Assembly: GCF_003480435.1 (NCBI RefSeq)
Contig: NZ_QUJB01000007.1
Coordinates: 91,921 to 155,920, forward strand
DNA: 64,000 bases
Source: Clostridium sp. AM30-24
GTDB lineage: Bacteria; Bacillota; Clostridia; Lachnospirales; Lachnospiraceae
Reading direction: 5' to 3'
Part shown: positions 1-8,378 of the stretch, in pieces
How positions within the stretch are numbered: the stretch's first letter is position 1
How the letters are laid out: each line of letters begins with the position of its first letter
Notes under the pieces: model-generated
The model's database searches: none
What the model saw: only the letters and a program-made list of their open reading frames with translations
Told to the model about the DNA's origin: nothing
Position numbers and translations under genes: made by a program

Positions 1-2
1 AC

Positions 3-470
3 GGTTATCATGCTCCGGATCCGTCACTTTCTGCTATGATTGATGGCGGCGGGATCATGTCCATGGTCCGGGTAGCGTTGATCATCACGATCTCTTCCTC
101 GTATTCGGGAATTTTTGAGGCAACAGGCCTTTTAAACGGATTAAAATCAAAGATGGGGACATTTAGCAGAAGATTTTCTGTTTTTGGGACGATTCTTGGA
201 ACTGCGGCAGCAGCCGGTATGGTGGCCTGCAATCAGACACTGGCGACAATGCTGGTGGATCAGATCTGTAAGGAGCTGGAGCCGGATCCACAGAAATTTG
301 CGATCGATATGGAAAATTCTGTGATCGTAGTCGCACCGTTAGTTCCATGGTCGATTGCCGGTGCGGTTCCGCTGGCATCCGTGTCGGCACCACTTACATC
401 GATCGTAGCAGCAGTCTTTTTGTATCTGCTTCCGCTGTGGTATTTTGGTGTGAGACTTAGAAAGAAATAA
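3..470 (+). CDS. Na+/H+ antiporter NhaC-like, C-terminal part (partial gene)
   Basis: The reading frame is open from the first bases of the window, so this is the 3' end of a gene that begins outside it. The visible 156 residues hold hydrophobic helices, the segment MSMVRVALIITISSSYSGIFEATGLL in abbreviated form around residues 19-45, and a Gly/Ala-rich helix near GTILGTAAAAGMVACNQT. This pattern resembles the last part of NhaC-family antiporters, membrane proteins that exchange Na+ for H+ or malate/lactate. The C-terminus ends in a short basic tail (RLRKK), as expected on the cytoplasmic side. A strong hairpin terminator follows three bases after the stop codon. The family call rests on sequence character only, and the substrate cannot be told. 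Confidence 0.7.
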   Translation, partial: GYHAPDPSLSAMIDGGGIMSMVRVALIITISSSYSGIFEATGLLNGLKSKMGTFSRRFSVFGTILGTAAAAGMVACNQTLATMLVDQICKELEPDPQKFAIDMENSVIVVAPLVPWSIAGAVPLASVSAPLTSIVAAVFLYLLPLWYFGVRLRKK

Positions 471-472
471 AA

Positions 473-522
473 AAATACCCCTCACCTTGAGAGTGCACTG
501 CATTTTCAGGTGAGGGGTATTT
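473..522. terminator. bidirectional intrinsic terminator
   Basis: A perfect 15-bp inverted repeat (aaatacccctcacct at 473-487 and its complement at 508-522) encloses a 20-base loop. On the minus strand the stem runs into seven consecutive Ts, so it should stop the lipoprotein gene at 596-1048. On the plus strand the tail is TATTTGATT, which is weaker, and it would end the NhaC-like gene. Confidence 0.85.
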
Positions 523-595
523 GATTAACGGAAGATTCTGATGGAACTTCCTCGCTTAGTGAAGAGGCATATTCTCTTCCGTTGATCAGGAGCGA

Positions 596-1048
596 TTATT
601 TTGCAGCCTTCACAGATACAACAGTTCCGGAGAAAGCATCAACGGCGCTGACGGTGCCTGTGTAGGTTACGGTGACCTTATCGCCATCTTTTACTTCTGC
701 GAGTCCTTCCGGTTTTTTATCGTTGTCGAAACTGAATGCATAGTCATTTCCGTCTGAGGTGATCGTGAACATAAAGTCCTTGATATCGCTGATCGTTCCG
801 GTCATCGTGGATTCTTTTTCTTCATCGGCTTTTTCAGTTGTTTCTTTTGCGTCAGCCGTTTCTTTTTTGTCAGCTGTTTCTTTTGCGTCAGCCGTTTCTT
901 TTACTTCAGCTGTCTCCTTTGCAGCGGTAGTTTCAGCAGCTGTTGTCTGTGCAGCTGTGGTTGCGGTGGTTGTGCTCTGGGAAGAGCATGCGGTTGCTAA
1001 TGCGAGAACGCCTGCTAAAGCAGCAGTCAATAATAAGTTCTTTTTCAT
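596..1048 (-). CDS. Thr/Ala/Glu-rich lipoprotein with KETAD repeats
   Basis: The protein is about 150 residues and starts with a lipoprotein signal peptide (MKKNLLLTAALAGVLALATAC, lipobox Cys at residue 21). A low-complexity linker follows, first Thr/Ala-rich and then made of repeats of the type KETAD/KETAE, with high charge. The last 65 residues form a compact domain with alternating beta-type segments (TMTGTISDIKDFMFTITSDG, then a Val-rich end), which may be a small beta-barrel. The start is ATG at 1048, preceded by AGGAAGG; an upstream in-frame TTG at 1054 is less likely. Function is unknown. It is probably an exported, membrane-anchored protein at the cell surface. Confidence 0.75.
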   Translation of the reverse strand: MKKNLLLTAALAGVLALATACSSQSTTTATTAAQTTAAETTAAKETAEVKETADAKETADKKETADAKETTEKADEEKESTMTGTISDIKDFMFTITSDGNDYAFSFDNDKKPEGLAEVKDGDKVTVTYTGTVSAVDAFSGTVVSVKAAK

Positions 1049-1549
1049 AATCAAAGCTTCCTTCCTGTATTTGAAATTGTAGTTGCAAGGAAAGATGATT
1101 TGGAAACAGATGTTTCAGATCTCTTTCTTACGTCTACTATTGAACCATAAAGTTGTGTCTAAAGTGTCAATAAACCATGAAATTTAAAGGACAAATCTGA
1201 AAGATTTTCTTCAAGCAAGAAAGAAAAACGTAAGAGGTTTAAGAAAAATGTTTCGTCAAAGATACTTTGAGTAAGATGCATGTTGGATATGAAAAATTAG
1301 AGAGGTTTGTGTGAGCCGATAGAGCTTTATTCGAAGAAAACACATTCGAAACAGAGGCACCGCAAGGAAAATTTACATAACCATGGCAAAGATATCAGAT
1401 AGAAAGATTTGAAAGGATTTGTATTTGGATTTTTGAAAATTGCAGTCGTTAGGGAGATTGTGTAATGGTCACGGTATCTGCACTCCACCAAGGGGAGCGG
1501 AAATACCGTGACTTTTTGAAATTCGCATAATATGGTTGGTGAATAACAG
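1049..1549. other. 500-bp intergenic region with promoter candidate and hairpin
   Basis: No convincing gene is present. On the minus strand TTGACA (1165-1170) and TATGGT (1144-1149) lie 15 bases apart and could be the promoter of the lipoprotein gene, although the spacing is short. At 1468-1512 a 10-bp perfect inverted repeat (gtcacggtat and ataccgtgac) encloses a further imperfect stem, followed on the plus strand by TTTTT. It lies just downstream of the GntR gene and may act as its terminator or as an RNA end. Confidence 0.4.
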
Positions 1550-2248
1550 TTACCGCTCCGGCGTGGTTTTCCAGATTCTACCCAGTGTGCGAGTATAGGA
1601 ATTGGAGAGATGGTGCTGCATTGCCAGAGCTGCTTTTTCAGGCTGATTTTTGAAGATTGCTTCACCGATAGCCAAATGTTCTTTATATACGAGCTTTCCA
1701 TCAATGGAATTGTTGTAGACAGATTTGACTTCAAAACGCAGATAATGATCCAGGATCAGACTGGTCTGTCGGGAAAACCATCCATTATGGGAAGCATCCG
1801 CAACAAGACGATGAAACTGATGATCAATCCGGTAAAGAAGACGACTGTCAAGCGAGGAGAGATTCTGCTTTAATTCGGACAGGCAATCCATGATTGCCAG
1901 CTTTTCCTTGTCGGTACCTCGCTCGGCAGCAAGTTTTGCGTTGTGAGATTCCAGAAAAATTCGTGCCTCCAGAATATCTCCGGCATCCTGTTCTGTTACG
2001 GGGACAACTTTTACTCCCTTTCCGCGGGCGAAACTGACATAACCTTCCTTTTGAAGCTCAAGAAGAGCCTCACGGACAGGTGTTCTGCTGATACCGAGTT
2101 CGGTGCAGATCGCCTCTTGAGAATAGATCGCATCAACGCGGAAACGGTTGTAGAGAATTGCATTTTTGATCAGATCATATGCCTGATTTTTATATGTCTC
2201 AGTATGTATTTTTCGAGTCCCAAGAAGACTCTGCTGATTGTCATCCAT
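1550..2248 (-). CDS. GntR-family transcriptional regulator, FCD (FadR) subfamily
   Basis: This 232-residue protein has an N-terminal winged helix-turn-helix (about residues 20-80, with the typical SRTPVREALLELQKEGYV motif) and a C-terminal all-helical FCD ligand domain holding conserved Asp/His positions (for example the run ending DHQFHRLVADASHNG) that bind a metal or carboxylate ligand in this subfamily. The start was set to ATG 2248 because GGAGG lies five bases before it; the upstream ATG at 2260 would contain that Shine-Dalgarno site. The gene is divergent from the symporter and gamma-glutamyltransferase genes, so it probably controls them in response to a small organic acid or gamma-glutamyl compound. 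That role is inferred from position. Confidence 0.88.
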   Translation of the reverse strand: MDDNQQSLLGTRKIHTETYKNQAYDLIKNAILYNRFRVDAIYSQEAICTELGISRTPVREALLELQKEGYVSFARGKGVKVVPVTEQDAGDILEARIFLESHNAKLAAERGTDKEKLAIMDCLSELKQNLSSLDSRLLYRIDHQFHRLVADASHNGWFSRQTSLILDHYLRFEVKSVYNNSIDGKLVYKEHLAIGEAIFKNQPEKAALAMQHHLSNSYTRTLGRIWKTTPER

Positions 2249-2480
2249 AAAAACCTCCATTTGAATTTGGTATAGGAACGAAAATGTAATATAAATCAGT
2301 TCATTGTCGATGGTGATGTTAGTCGAAACAGGAAATCATGAAATGAAACAAAATGTTTTGAAAAAGCATTACAAAAAGTTCTGTATTTTAATCGAGACAG
2401 TAATTTTTTTCAAAAATATCGTATATTTCTTTTAGTATATAAGGAATTTGGCTGAAAATCAACCGCTTTGCCGTGAACTC

Positions 2481-2509
2481 TTGACAAGTACCTATAAAGT
2501 TTGTATGAT
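2481..2509 (+). promoter_or_regulatory. sigma-A promoter of the symporter-ggt operon, with possible operator
   Basis: TTGACA (2481-2486) and TATGAT (2504-2509) are separated by exactly 17 bases. A dyad TTGT-N9-ACAA (2501-2517) overlaps the -10 element and is a plausible binding site for the divergent GntR regulator. The predicted leader is about 190 bases long and contains an unused AAGGAGG at 2548-2554 with no start codon at a usable distance. Confidence 0.75.
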
Positions 2510-2707
2510 GAGAACAAGAGATATGTAATGTGTAATATATTTCTGATAAGGAGGCAGAACAGTTTAACACGATCATATCAGTACGGTGTAACATAAAGAA
2601 AGCAAAATGTCTGCGTGGCAGTCAACAGATCTTCGGCAGAAAATCAGGGAGCACCAGATAAGAGTTTGAAAAGCGGAAGATCAGCAATTTTAGCAGGAGG
2701 GATATGT

Positions 2708-4078
2708 ATGTTAGTAGCGGTATGGATCATTACATTCTGTCTTATCATCGGCATAGGTATTTATGCAGGAACCAAAATTAAGTCTGCAAACCAGTGGTCC
2801 GGCGGGGATAAAACAATGGGCGCATTATCACTGGGGTGTGTATTTGCAGCATGGCAGATCGGAGGCATGGCAGTTGTAGGAGCAGCCCAGAATGGATATA
2901 ATCTGGGAATATCAGGTGCATGGTATTCGATTGCAGGTTCTTTTTATTTCATCGCGCTTGCGGTATTTGCAAAGATCATTCGCGAAAGGATGCCAGGAGA
3001 ATCGGTTCCGGTCTATCTTCAGACAAAATATGATGTAAGAACGACAAGACTTTATTCATATGCGTGGATTGTGTACGGATTTTTGTATATTCCGATTCAG
3101 CTGAAGACTGTATCCAGTATCATTCAGATCGTGCTTCCTGGATTAAATCTTATGGTGGCAATGTTTATTGGTGTCACGATTGCAGTTATTTATACAAGCT
3201 TTTCCGGTATGAAAGGTGCATCTGCTGTTGGTCGTGTTGTATGTATTGGTATCTATGTTCTCTTGATCTGTTTTGTATTTACAACACTTCCGAAATTTGG
3301 AGGATTCAGTGGTCTTTTAGGCGAGCTTCCTGAGAAGTATGACTCCATGGGAAATATGCCGACACAGCGTATTGTTGCATGGATCGTAGGTGGCTGCATC
3401 AGTACGGCGGTTATGCAGGCTGTTCTTCAGCCGCTTCTTTCTGCAAAGAGCCCGGAGGCAGCAAGAGTTGGCTCTATCCTTGGTTATGTAATTGCCGCTC
3501 CGATTTGTTTCTTTACTGCAATCTGTGGTATGCTTTCCAAGGCAAGTGGTGCCGATCTCGGTGATGGATCCACTGCATTCGCATATGCTATCAAAACCTT
3601 CAGCAGTCCAGTATTTGCAGGTATTATTTTTGCATTTGCAACTATGATCATTGCAGCGACAATGGCAACTATGATGTTGGCAACGGGAACCATTATTACA
3701 AACGTATATAAAACAGAAATCAATCCGGACGTCGATGATGCGAAAGTTCTGAAGCTTTCAAAAACGATTACGTTTGTATTCGCATATCTGACATTGATCC
3801 CGGCATTTCTGATTCCAAGCAAGTCCTTAACAAACCTGTTCCTGACATTACAGCACGTTGCGGCAGCACCGGTGAGCTTCTCGATCCTGGCGGGATTACT
3901 TTGGAAAAAGACAACAAAACAAGGTGCATTCTGGAGCATGTTGACAGGAATGATCACAGGTGTGGCATGGATGCTTCTGGGACTTACTGATATTGTTGAA
4001 GCGGTATATCCGGTTGTAGTTGTTACTTACGGTGTAGGAATTATTGTTTCGCTCATGACTTATAAGGAAAAAAATTAA
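2708..4078 (+). CDS. sodium:solute symporter (SSS family)
   Basis: This integral membrane protein of about 456 residues has some 12-13 hydrophobic segments and the SSS-family pattern near the N-terminus (helix 1 followed by KSANQWSGGDKTMGALSLG and WQIGG). It should import an organic solute with Na+. The open frame extends up to GTG 2615, but that codon has no ribosome binding site, whereas ATG 2708 follows AGGAGGG by six bases and places helix 1 at the very N-terminus. It is 18 bases upstream of the gamma-glutamyltransferase gene and shares its promoter. The substrate may therefore be a gamma-glutamyl compound or a related amino acid derivative, which is an inference from the operon. Confidence 0.85.
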   Translation: MLVAVWIITFCLIIGIGIYAGTKIKSANQWSGGDKTMGALSLGCVFAAWQIGGMAVVGAAQNGYNLGISGAWYSIAGSFYFIALAVFAKIIRERMPGESVPVYLQTKYDVRTTRLYSYAWIVYGFLYIPIQLKTVSSIIQIVLPGLNLMVAMFIGVTIAVIYTSFSGMKGASAVGRVVCIGIYVLLICFVFTTLPKFGGFSGLLGELPEKYDSMGNMPTQRIVAWIVGGCISTAVMQAVLQPLLSAKSPEAARVGSILGYVIAAPICFFTAICGMLSKASGADLGDGSTAFAYAIKTFSSPVFAGIIFAFATMIIAATMATMMLATGTIITNVYKTEINPDVDDAKVLKLSKTITFVFAYLTLIPAFLIPSKSLTNLFLTLQHVAAAPVSFSILAGLLWKKTTKQGAFWSMLTGMITGVAWMLLGLTDIVEAVYPVVVVTYGVGIIVSLMTYKEKN

Positions 4079-4096
4079 TTTAGAAAGTGTGAGAAT

Positions 4097-5821
4097 ATGG
4101 CACAGAATATGAAAAAACAGATTTATATGTGGCCATCCTATTGGGGGAAACCGGTAGCGCATGGAAGCATGGGAGCGGTCAGCTGTAATAATATATATGC
4201 AACGAGAGCAGGACTTGAAATTTTAAATAAAGGCGGAAACGCGTTTGATGCGGCAGTAGCGGTGTCACTGACGTTATCTGTGGTAGAACCCCATCATTCT
4301 GGTATTGGCGGCGGATGCTTTTCCTTACTGTACGATGCGAAAACTGGGAAAACACAAGGAATTGACGGAAGAGGGATCGCACCGGCAAAGGCAACAGCTG
4401 ATCTCTTTATAAAAGATGGTGAAGTGCAGGATGAGTGGAAAGATCTTGGTGGTCAGTCAGTGGCGCTTCCCGGACTTTTAAAGACCATGGATATCGTATT
4501 GAAGAAATATGGAACTATGACTTTAAAAGATGTGGCAGCTCCGGCAATTCGTTGTGCTCGTAATGGATTTGGAACAAGTTATACAGGTGCTCTGACGATG
4601 TATGACAATTCGGTTGAGCGTAAAATGCGCCTTTCAGAAGCATTTCGAAAACTGTATCTGAAGGAAGATGGGAGTTTCTATCGATTCGGTGAGATCCAGA
4701 AGAACCAGGAGATTGCTGATCTTCTGGAGAATATTGCGGAACAGGGAGTTGATTATTTCTATAAAGGAAAAGTTGCAAAACAGATTGTAGATCTGATTAA
4801 TGATCGTGGTGGTTGTTTTGATGTTTCTGACATGGAGAGTTATGAACCAAAATTCCGCGAACCAGTGAAAACAACATATCGGGGATATGAGGTTGCCGCA
4901 TTTGCACCGCCGAGCGGAGGCTGTGCACTGGTTGAAATGCTGAACATTTTGGAAAACTATGATGTTCGTTCTATGGGACATAATACAGCAGCCAGTATCC
5001 ATGCATTGACAGAGTCTATGAAACTGGGATTTGCTGACAGAAGTGTAGCACTTGGTGATCCAGATTTTGTGAATGTCGATGTAGAACGTTTGACAAGCAA
5101 GAAATTTGCTCATGAGCGTTTTACATTGGCGGGAGAAAAGGCGGGAGAGTTTGCATCGGCCGATGGAATCGAAGCAAAACAGTATCCTGGAAATACATCC
5201 CATTTCGTGGTAATGGATAAAGACGGAAATGCTTTTTCGCAGACACAGACGATTCGAGACTGGTTTGGATGTGGAATTGTTGTCGATGGCCTTGGATTTG
5301 TACTGAATAACGCAATGTCCGATTTCTCGGCGGCAGTAGGAGCAATGACAAGTCAGGGACTTGCATATGGAAGTGCCAATGCGATTCAGGGTGGAAAAAC
5401 GCCGCTTTCCAGTATGTCTCCGAGTATGGTATTTAAAGATGGAAAACCATTCCTTGCAATCGGGGCAGCAGGTGGACCGAGAATTATTACGGGAACTCTT
5501 CAGGGAATCGTGAATGCAATTGATTTCGACATGACTCCGGAGCAGCTGGTGAATGCTCCATATATCAATTGCCTTACGAGGGCCCAGGGACTTGAAGTGG
5601 AGTATGGAATTTCCGGAGATACAAGAAAAATACTGGAAGAGATGGGACATAAGATTGTTCCTGTTCCGGTGGATCAGGCGATGAGTACGATGCTAAACAG
5701 CGTAATGTGCATTGATGGTGAATTCTATGCGGCAGGTACGAAACGAGTAGATGGCTGTGGCGGTGCGCTTTTACCTGGAGGACATATTGTACTGGAGGGA
5801 GTAAGCCAGGAAGAATTATAA
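4097..5821 (+). CDS. gamma-glutamyltransferase-like Ntn-hydrolase, no signal peptide
   Basis: The 574-residue protein matches the gamma-glutamyltranspeptidase family along its length: GGNAFDAAVA near residue 48, HHSGIGGGCF near 71, the autocleavage site with nucleophile Thr367 in GNTSHFVVMD, and the oxyanion/substrate motif PLSSMSPSMV near 437 followed by GAAGGPRI. Such enzymes are made as a proenzyme that cuts itself before the Thr and then transfer or hydrolyse the gamma-glutamyl group of glutathione or gamma-glutamyl peptides. No signal peptide or lipobox is visible, so this copy is probably cytosolic, like Bacillus YwrD. Together with the upstream symporter it would form an import-then-hydrolyse unit. 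Confidence 0.9.
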   Translation: MAQNMKKQIYMWPSYWGKPVAHGSMGAVSCNNIYATRAGLEILNKGGNAFDAAVAVSLTLSVVEPHHSGIGGGCFSLLYDAKTGKTQGIDGRGIAPAKATADLFIKDGEVQDEWKDLGGQSVALPGLLKTMDIVLKKYGTMTLKDVAAPAIRCARNGFGTSYTGALTMYDNSVERKMRLSEAFRKLYLKEDGSFYRFGEIQKNQEIADLLENIAEQGVDYFYKGKVAKQIVDLINDRGGCFDVSDMESYEPKFREPVKTTYRGYEVAAFAPPSGGCALVEMLNILENYDVRSMGHNTAASIHALTESMKLGFADRSVALGDPDFVNVDVERLTSKKFAHERFTLAGEKAGEFASADGIEAKQYPGNTSHFVVMDKDGNAFSQTQTIRDWFGCGIVVDGLGFVLNNAMSDFSAAVGAMTSQGLAYGSANAIQGGKTPLSSMSPSMVFKDGKPFLAIGAAGGPRIITGTLQGIVNAIDFDMTPEQLVNAPYINCLTRAQGLEVEYGISGDTRKILEEMGHKIVPVPVDQAMSTMLNSVMCIDGEFYAAGTKRVDGCGGALLPGGHIVLEGVSQEEL

Positions 5822-5887
5822 AAAAGATGCGAAGTAATTGACAGAACGCACAGATAGGAGCGGCATGTATCGCGCATCCATAGAAAG

Positions 5888-5923
5888 AAGACCGGGAGCA
5901 GGAAAAATGTTCCCGGTCTTTTT
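5888..5923 (+). terminator. intrinsic terminator after the ggt-like gene
   Basis: A 10-bp stem (aagaccggga at 5888-5897 with tcccggtctt at 5911-5920) is followed by a run of Ts. Confidence 0.85.
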
Positions 5924-5950
5924 GTAGAAACTTCTGGTAAACAGATATTA

Positions 5951-5983
5951 ACAGCCCCGGCGGGAAATCCCTGCCGGGGCTGT
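5951..5983 (-). terminator. terminator-like hairpin after argG
   Basis: A GC-rich inverted repeat (acagccccggcgg at 5951-5963 with ctgccggggctgt at 5971-5983) lies just past the argG stop codon. The T-tract on the minus strand is interrupted (TAATATCTGTTT), so termination may be partial. Confidence 0.6.
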
Positions 5984-6011
5984 CTGCCTAAGTTCTTATG
6001 AGAGAACTGGA

Positions 6012-7235
6012 TTAGTTCTGGTTCTGATTTTTCTCGATCTCTGCCTTCTTCATCGCGCGAATCTTTGTGGAAAGGCCATAGAGGTTGATGAAGCCGGTAG
6101 CGTCATGGTGGTCATAGAGATCACCGGTTGTAAAGGAAGCGATGCTCTCGTTGTATAAGGAATATGGGGAAGTTGTGCCCTGCTTGATGATATTGCCCTT
6201 GTAGAGCTTCATCTTGCATTCACCGGTCACATATTCCTGTGTGGACTCAACGAATGCCTGCAATGCCTCACGTAACGGGCTGAACCACTTTGCGGAGTAG
6301 ACGACATCAGCGTACTCGTTGTCGATGTTCTTCTTATATTTTAATGTCTCTTTGTCTAAGATCAGTTCCTCTAACTGCTTGTGAGCCTCAAGAAGGATGG
6401 TTCCGCCAGGAGTCTCATAAACACCACGGGACTTCATACCGACCATACGGTTCTCAACGATATCGGTGATGCCGATTCCGTTCTTTCCGCCGAGCTCATT
6501 TAACTTTGTGAGGATCTCGGAGAATTTCATTTTTTCGCCGTTTAATGCAACCGGGAATCCTTTTTCGAAGGAGATGGAGATCTCTGTCTCTTCATCCGGT
6601 GCCTTTTCCGGTGTTACGCCGAGTACGAGCATATGATCGTAGTTCGGGGCCTGTGCCGGGTCTTCCAGCTCAAGACCCTCATGGCTGATGTGCCAGATAT
6701 TGCGGTCACGGCTGTAGCTGTCATTTTTCTTGAACGGAAGATCGATGTTGTGCTTTGCACAGTATTCTAATTCTTCCTCACGGGACTGGATATTCCAGGT
6801 TCTCCACGGAGCGATGATCTTCATATCCGGAGCAAGGGCCTTGATGCCAAGCTCGAAACGAACCTGATCATTTCCTTTACCGGTAGCACCGTGGCAGATC
6901 GCAACAGCGCCTTCTTTTTTTGCAATATCAACGAGGATCTTTGCGATCAGCGGGCGGGCCATTGCGGTACCGAGAAGGTATTTGTTCTCGTATGTAGCGT
7001 TTGCCTTTACACACGGAGCGATATACTCGTCACAGAATTCATCAACAACGTGTTCGATATATAATTTGGAAGCGCCGCAGTATTTTGCTCTTTCTTCCAG
7101 ACCGTCAAGCTCGTTTCCCTGTCCAACGTCGATGCAGACGCAGATAACGTCGTAATTGTAAGTTTCCTTTAACCACGGGATCAGTACGGTGGTATCAAGA
7201 CCGCCGGAATATGCTAAAACAACTTTCTCTTTCAT
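6012..7235 (-). CDS. argG: argininosuccinate synthase
   Basis: The 407-residue protein joins citrulline and aspartate with ATP to give argininosuccinate, the next-to-last step of arginine synthesis in the cytoplasm. The N-type ATP pyrophosphatase P-loop AYSGGLDTT is at residues 8-16, and the family motifs [29 protein letters not shown] and EDPAQAPN are present. Length fits the family. The start is ATG 7235, eight bases after GGAGG; an in-frame TTG two codons upstream is unlikely. argH is not next to it, so argG stands alone here. The arginine repressor gene argR is encoded 31 kb away in the same window and is the expected regulator. Confidence 0.96.
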   Translation of the reverse strand: MKEKVVLAYSGGLDTTVLIPWLKETYNYDVICVCIDVGQGNELDGLEERAKYCGASKLYIEHVVDEFCDEYIAPCVKANATYENKYLLGTAMARPLIAKILVDIAKKEGAVAICHGATGKGNDQVRFELGIKALAPDMKIIAPWRTWNIQSREEELEYCAKHNIDLPFKKNDSYSRDRNIWHISHEGLELEDPAQAPNYDHMLVLGVTPEKAPDEETEISISFEKGFPVALNGEKMKFSEILTKLNELGGKNGIGITDIVENRMVGMKSRGVYETPGGTILLEAHKQLEELILDKETLKYKKNIDNEYADVVYSAKWFSPLREALQAFVESTQEYVTGECKMKLYKGNIIKQGTTSPYSLYNESIASFTTGDLYDHHDATGFINLYGLSTKIRAMKKAEIEKNQNQN

Positions 7236-7286
7236 AATCAAGTCCTCCGATTTATTTCAGACGTTTTATTTTCGTTGTGCTTCATA

Positions 7287-7315
7287 AATATACAACTGAA
7301 TATACGGAATGTCAA
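7287..7315 (-). promoter_or_regulatory. argG promoter and possible ArgR site
   Basis: On the minus strand TTGACA (7310-7315) and TATATT (7287-7292) are 17 bases apart. AT-rich half sites resembling ARG boxes (GAATATAC at 7298-7305 and AAATATAC at 7287-7294) overlap the core promoter, and a palindrome TGCATATTATGCA lies upstream near 7347-7360. ArgR control is plausible but the boxes are not scored. Confidence 0.65.
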
Positions 7316-7757
7316 GCATAAAATGTATTTTTATAAAGAAATTTTGCATATTATGCATATCAAGTGTATAAATGCAGGCGACAGAGAAGCAGGATGACGA
7401 GGTTTGACGATATGAAATATAAAATGTCAGGAAAAGGCGATTGTAATGGAAGAATATTGCAGATGGCTGATATCAGATTCAGCAGGCAGAGACCGGTCAC
7501 AATGATGATCCGGAGACGGATTTATGCACAAAAGTGCCTGAATCATCCTATAAAAACGATAGGAAAAAGTGTTCCAGGATTGACAAGAATCAAGAAATCA
7601 TGGATAATAATCCGAAGAACGCTGCTGGGCGCGTGCAGGAATTTTCTGAACAGAAGATTCCGTAAACGGTTCCGCACAATGCAGCAACGGCCGCAGAGTT
7701 TGCCGGTTTGAAATACGGAGCAGAACTGTGGAGAGAAAATCTGGAAGGAAATATGTC
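7316..7757. other. 440-bp intergenic region with promoter for fchA-folD
   Basis: The only strong signal is a sigma-A promoter on the plus strand: TTGACA (7580-7585), 17 bases, GATAAT (7603-7608). It would give a leader of about 145 bases before the cyclohydrolase gene. An open frame of 115 codons crosses this region but is Arg/Met-rich, has no ribosome binding site and overlaps the promoter, so it is not taken as a gene. Confidence 0.55.
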
Positions 7758-8378
7758 ATGGGACAGTGGAATGAATACCTGGAAGTTCTGGCATCCAAGG
7801 CACCGACTCCGGGAGGCGGAAGCGCAGCGGCGGTTTACGGCGCTGTCGGAACAGCCCTCGGCGAGATGGTGGGAAACCTGACGACAGGGAAAAAGAAATT
7901 TGCAATATATGAGGAAGAGATCCAGAAGATCCTTGTACGATTACAGGAAGCGAGAATGGATTTCATCCGTCTCGAGAAGGCGGACGAGCAGGCGTTTGAG
8001 CCGCTTTCGGAGGTTTACCGCATGAAGGCGGAGACGGACGAGGAGAAAAAAGCAAAGGAAGAGCGGATGGAAGAGTGCCTGAAAGCTGCTGCGCAGGTTC
8101 CGATGGAAGTCATGGAGCGGGCGGTCAGTGTGATGGACGATATCGAGTTTCTGGCGCTTCACGGAAGTCGGCTTGCGGTGAGTGATGCTGGTGTCGGGAT
8201 CCAGGGAATCCGTTCGGCGCTTCTCGGCGCGGTCATGAGCGTGTATATCAATACGAAGATGATGAAGGACCGGGAGTATGCCGAAGCGGTGAACCAGCAG
8301 GCGGAACTTCTTATAAAGAAGGGAACGGAACAGGCAGACCGGATCTACGAGATTGTGTTAAAGGCGGTAAGAGGATGA
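7758..8378 (+). CDS. fchA: methenyl-THF cyclohydrolase / formimino-THF cyclodeaminase family (FchA-like)
   Basis: The 206-residue protein is a single FTCD_C domain: an all-helical fold with the N-terminal signature SKAPTPGGGSAAAVYGA near residues 10-26, which binds folate. Family members either deaminate 5-formimino-THF or, as FchA of methylotrophs and acetogens, hydrolyse 5,10-methenyl-THF to 10-formyl-THF. The start is ATG 7758 after GGAAGGA; a GTG at 7728 is in frame but has no ribosome binding site. The stop overlaps the folD start (ATGA at 8375-8378), so the two are translationally coupled. No histidine-degradation or purine-fermentation gene is adjacent, which favours the cyclohydrolase role. 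Confidence 0.85.
   Translation: MGQWNEYLEVLASKAPTPGGGSAAAVYGAVGTALGEMVGNLTTGKKKFAIYEEEIQKILVRLQEARMDFIRLEKADEQAFEPLSEVYRMKAETDEEKKAKEERMEECLKAAAQVPMEVMERAVSVMDDIEFLALHGSRLAVSDAGVGIQGIRSALLGAVMSVYINTKMMKDREYAEAVNQQAELLIKKGTEQADRIYEIVLKAVRG

Noticed and set aside
596..1048. CRISPR-like array from the tandem repeats
   Set aside because: The repeats are short coding repeats in one frame without spacers.
759..1082. Frame antisense to the KETAD lipoprotein
   Set aside because: Its Ser/Val/Ala repeats are the complement of the Thr/Ala/Glu repeats and carry no start signal.
4634..5650. 338-codon frame on the minus strand inside the ggt-like gene
   Set aside because: It is antisense to a clear GGT and has no family motif or ribosome binding site; codon bias of the GGT explains it.
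7364..7711. 115-codon open frame before fchA
   Set aside because: It has an Arg/Met-rich, non-protein-like composition, no ribosome binding site, and runs over the TTGACA-17-GATAAT promoter.
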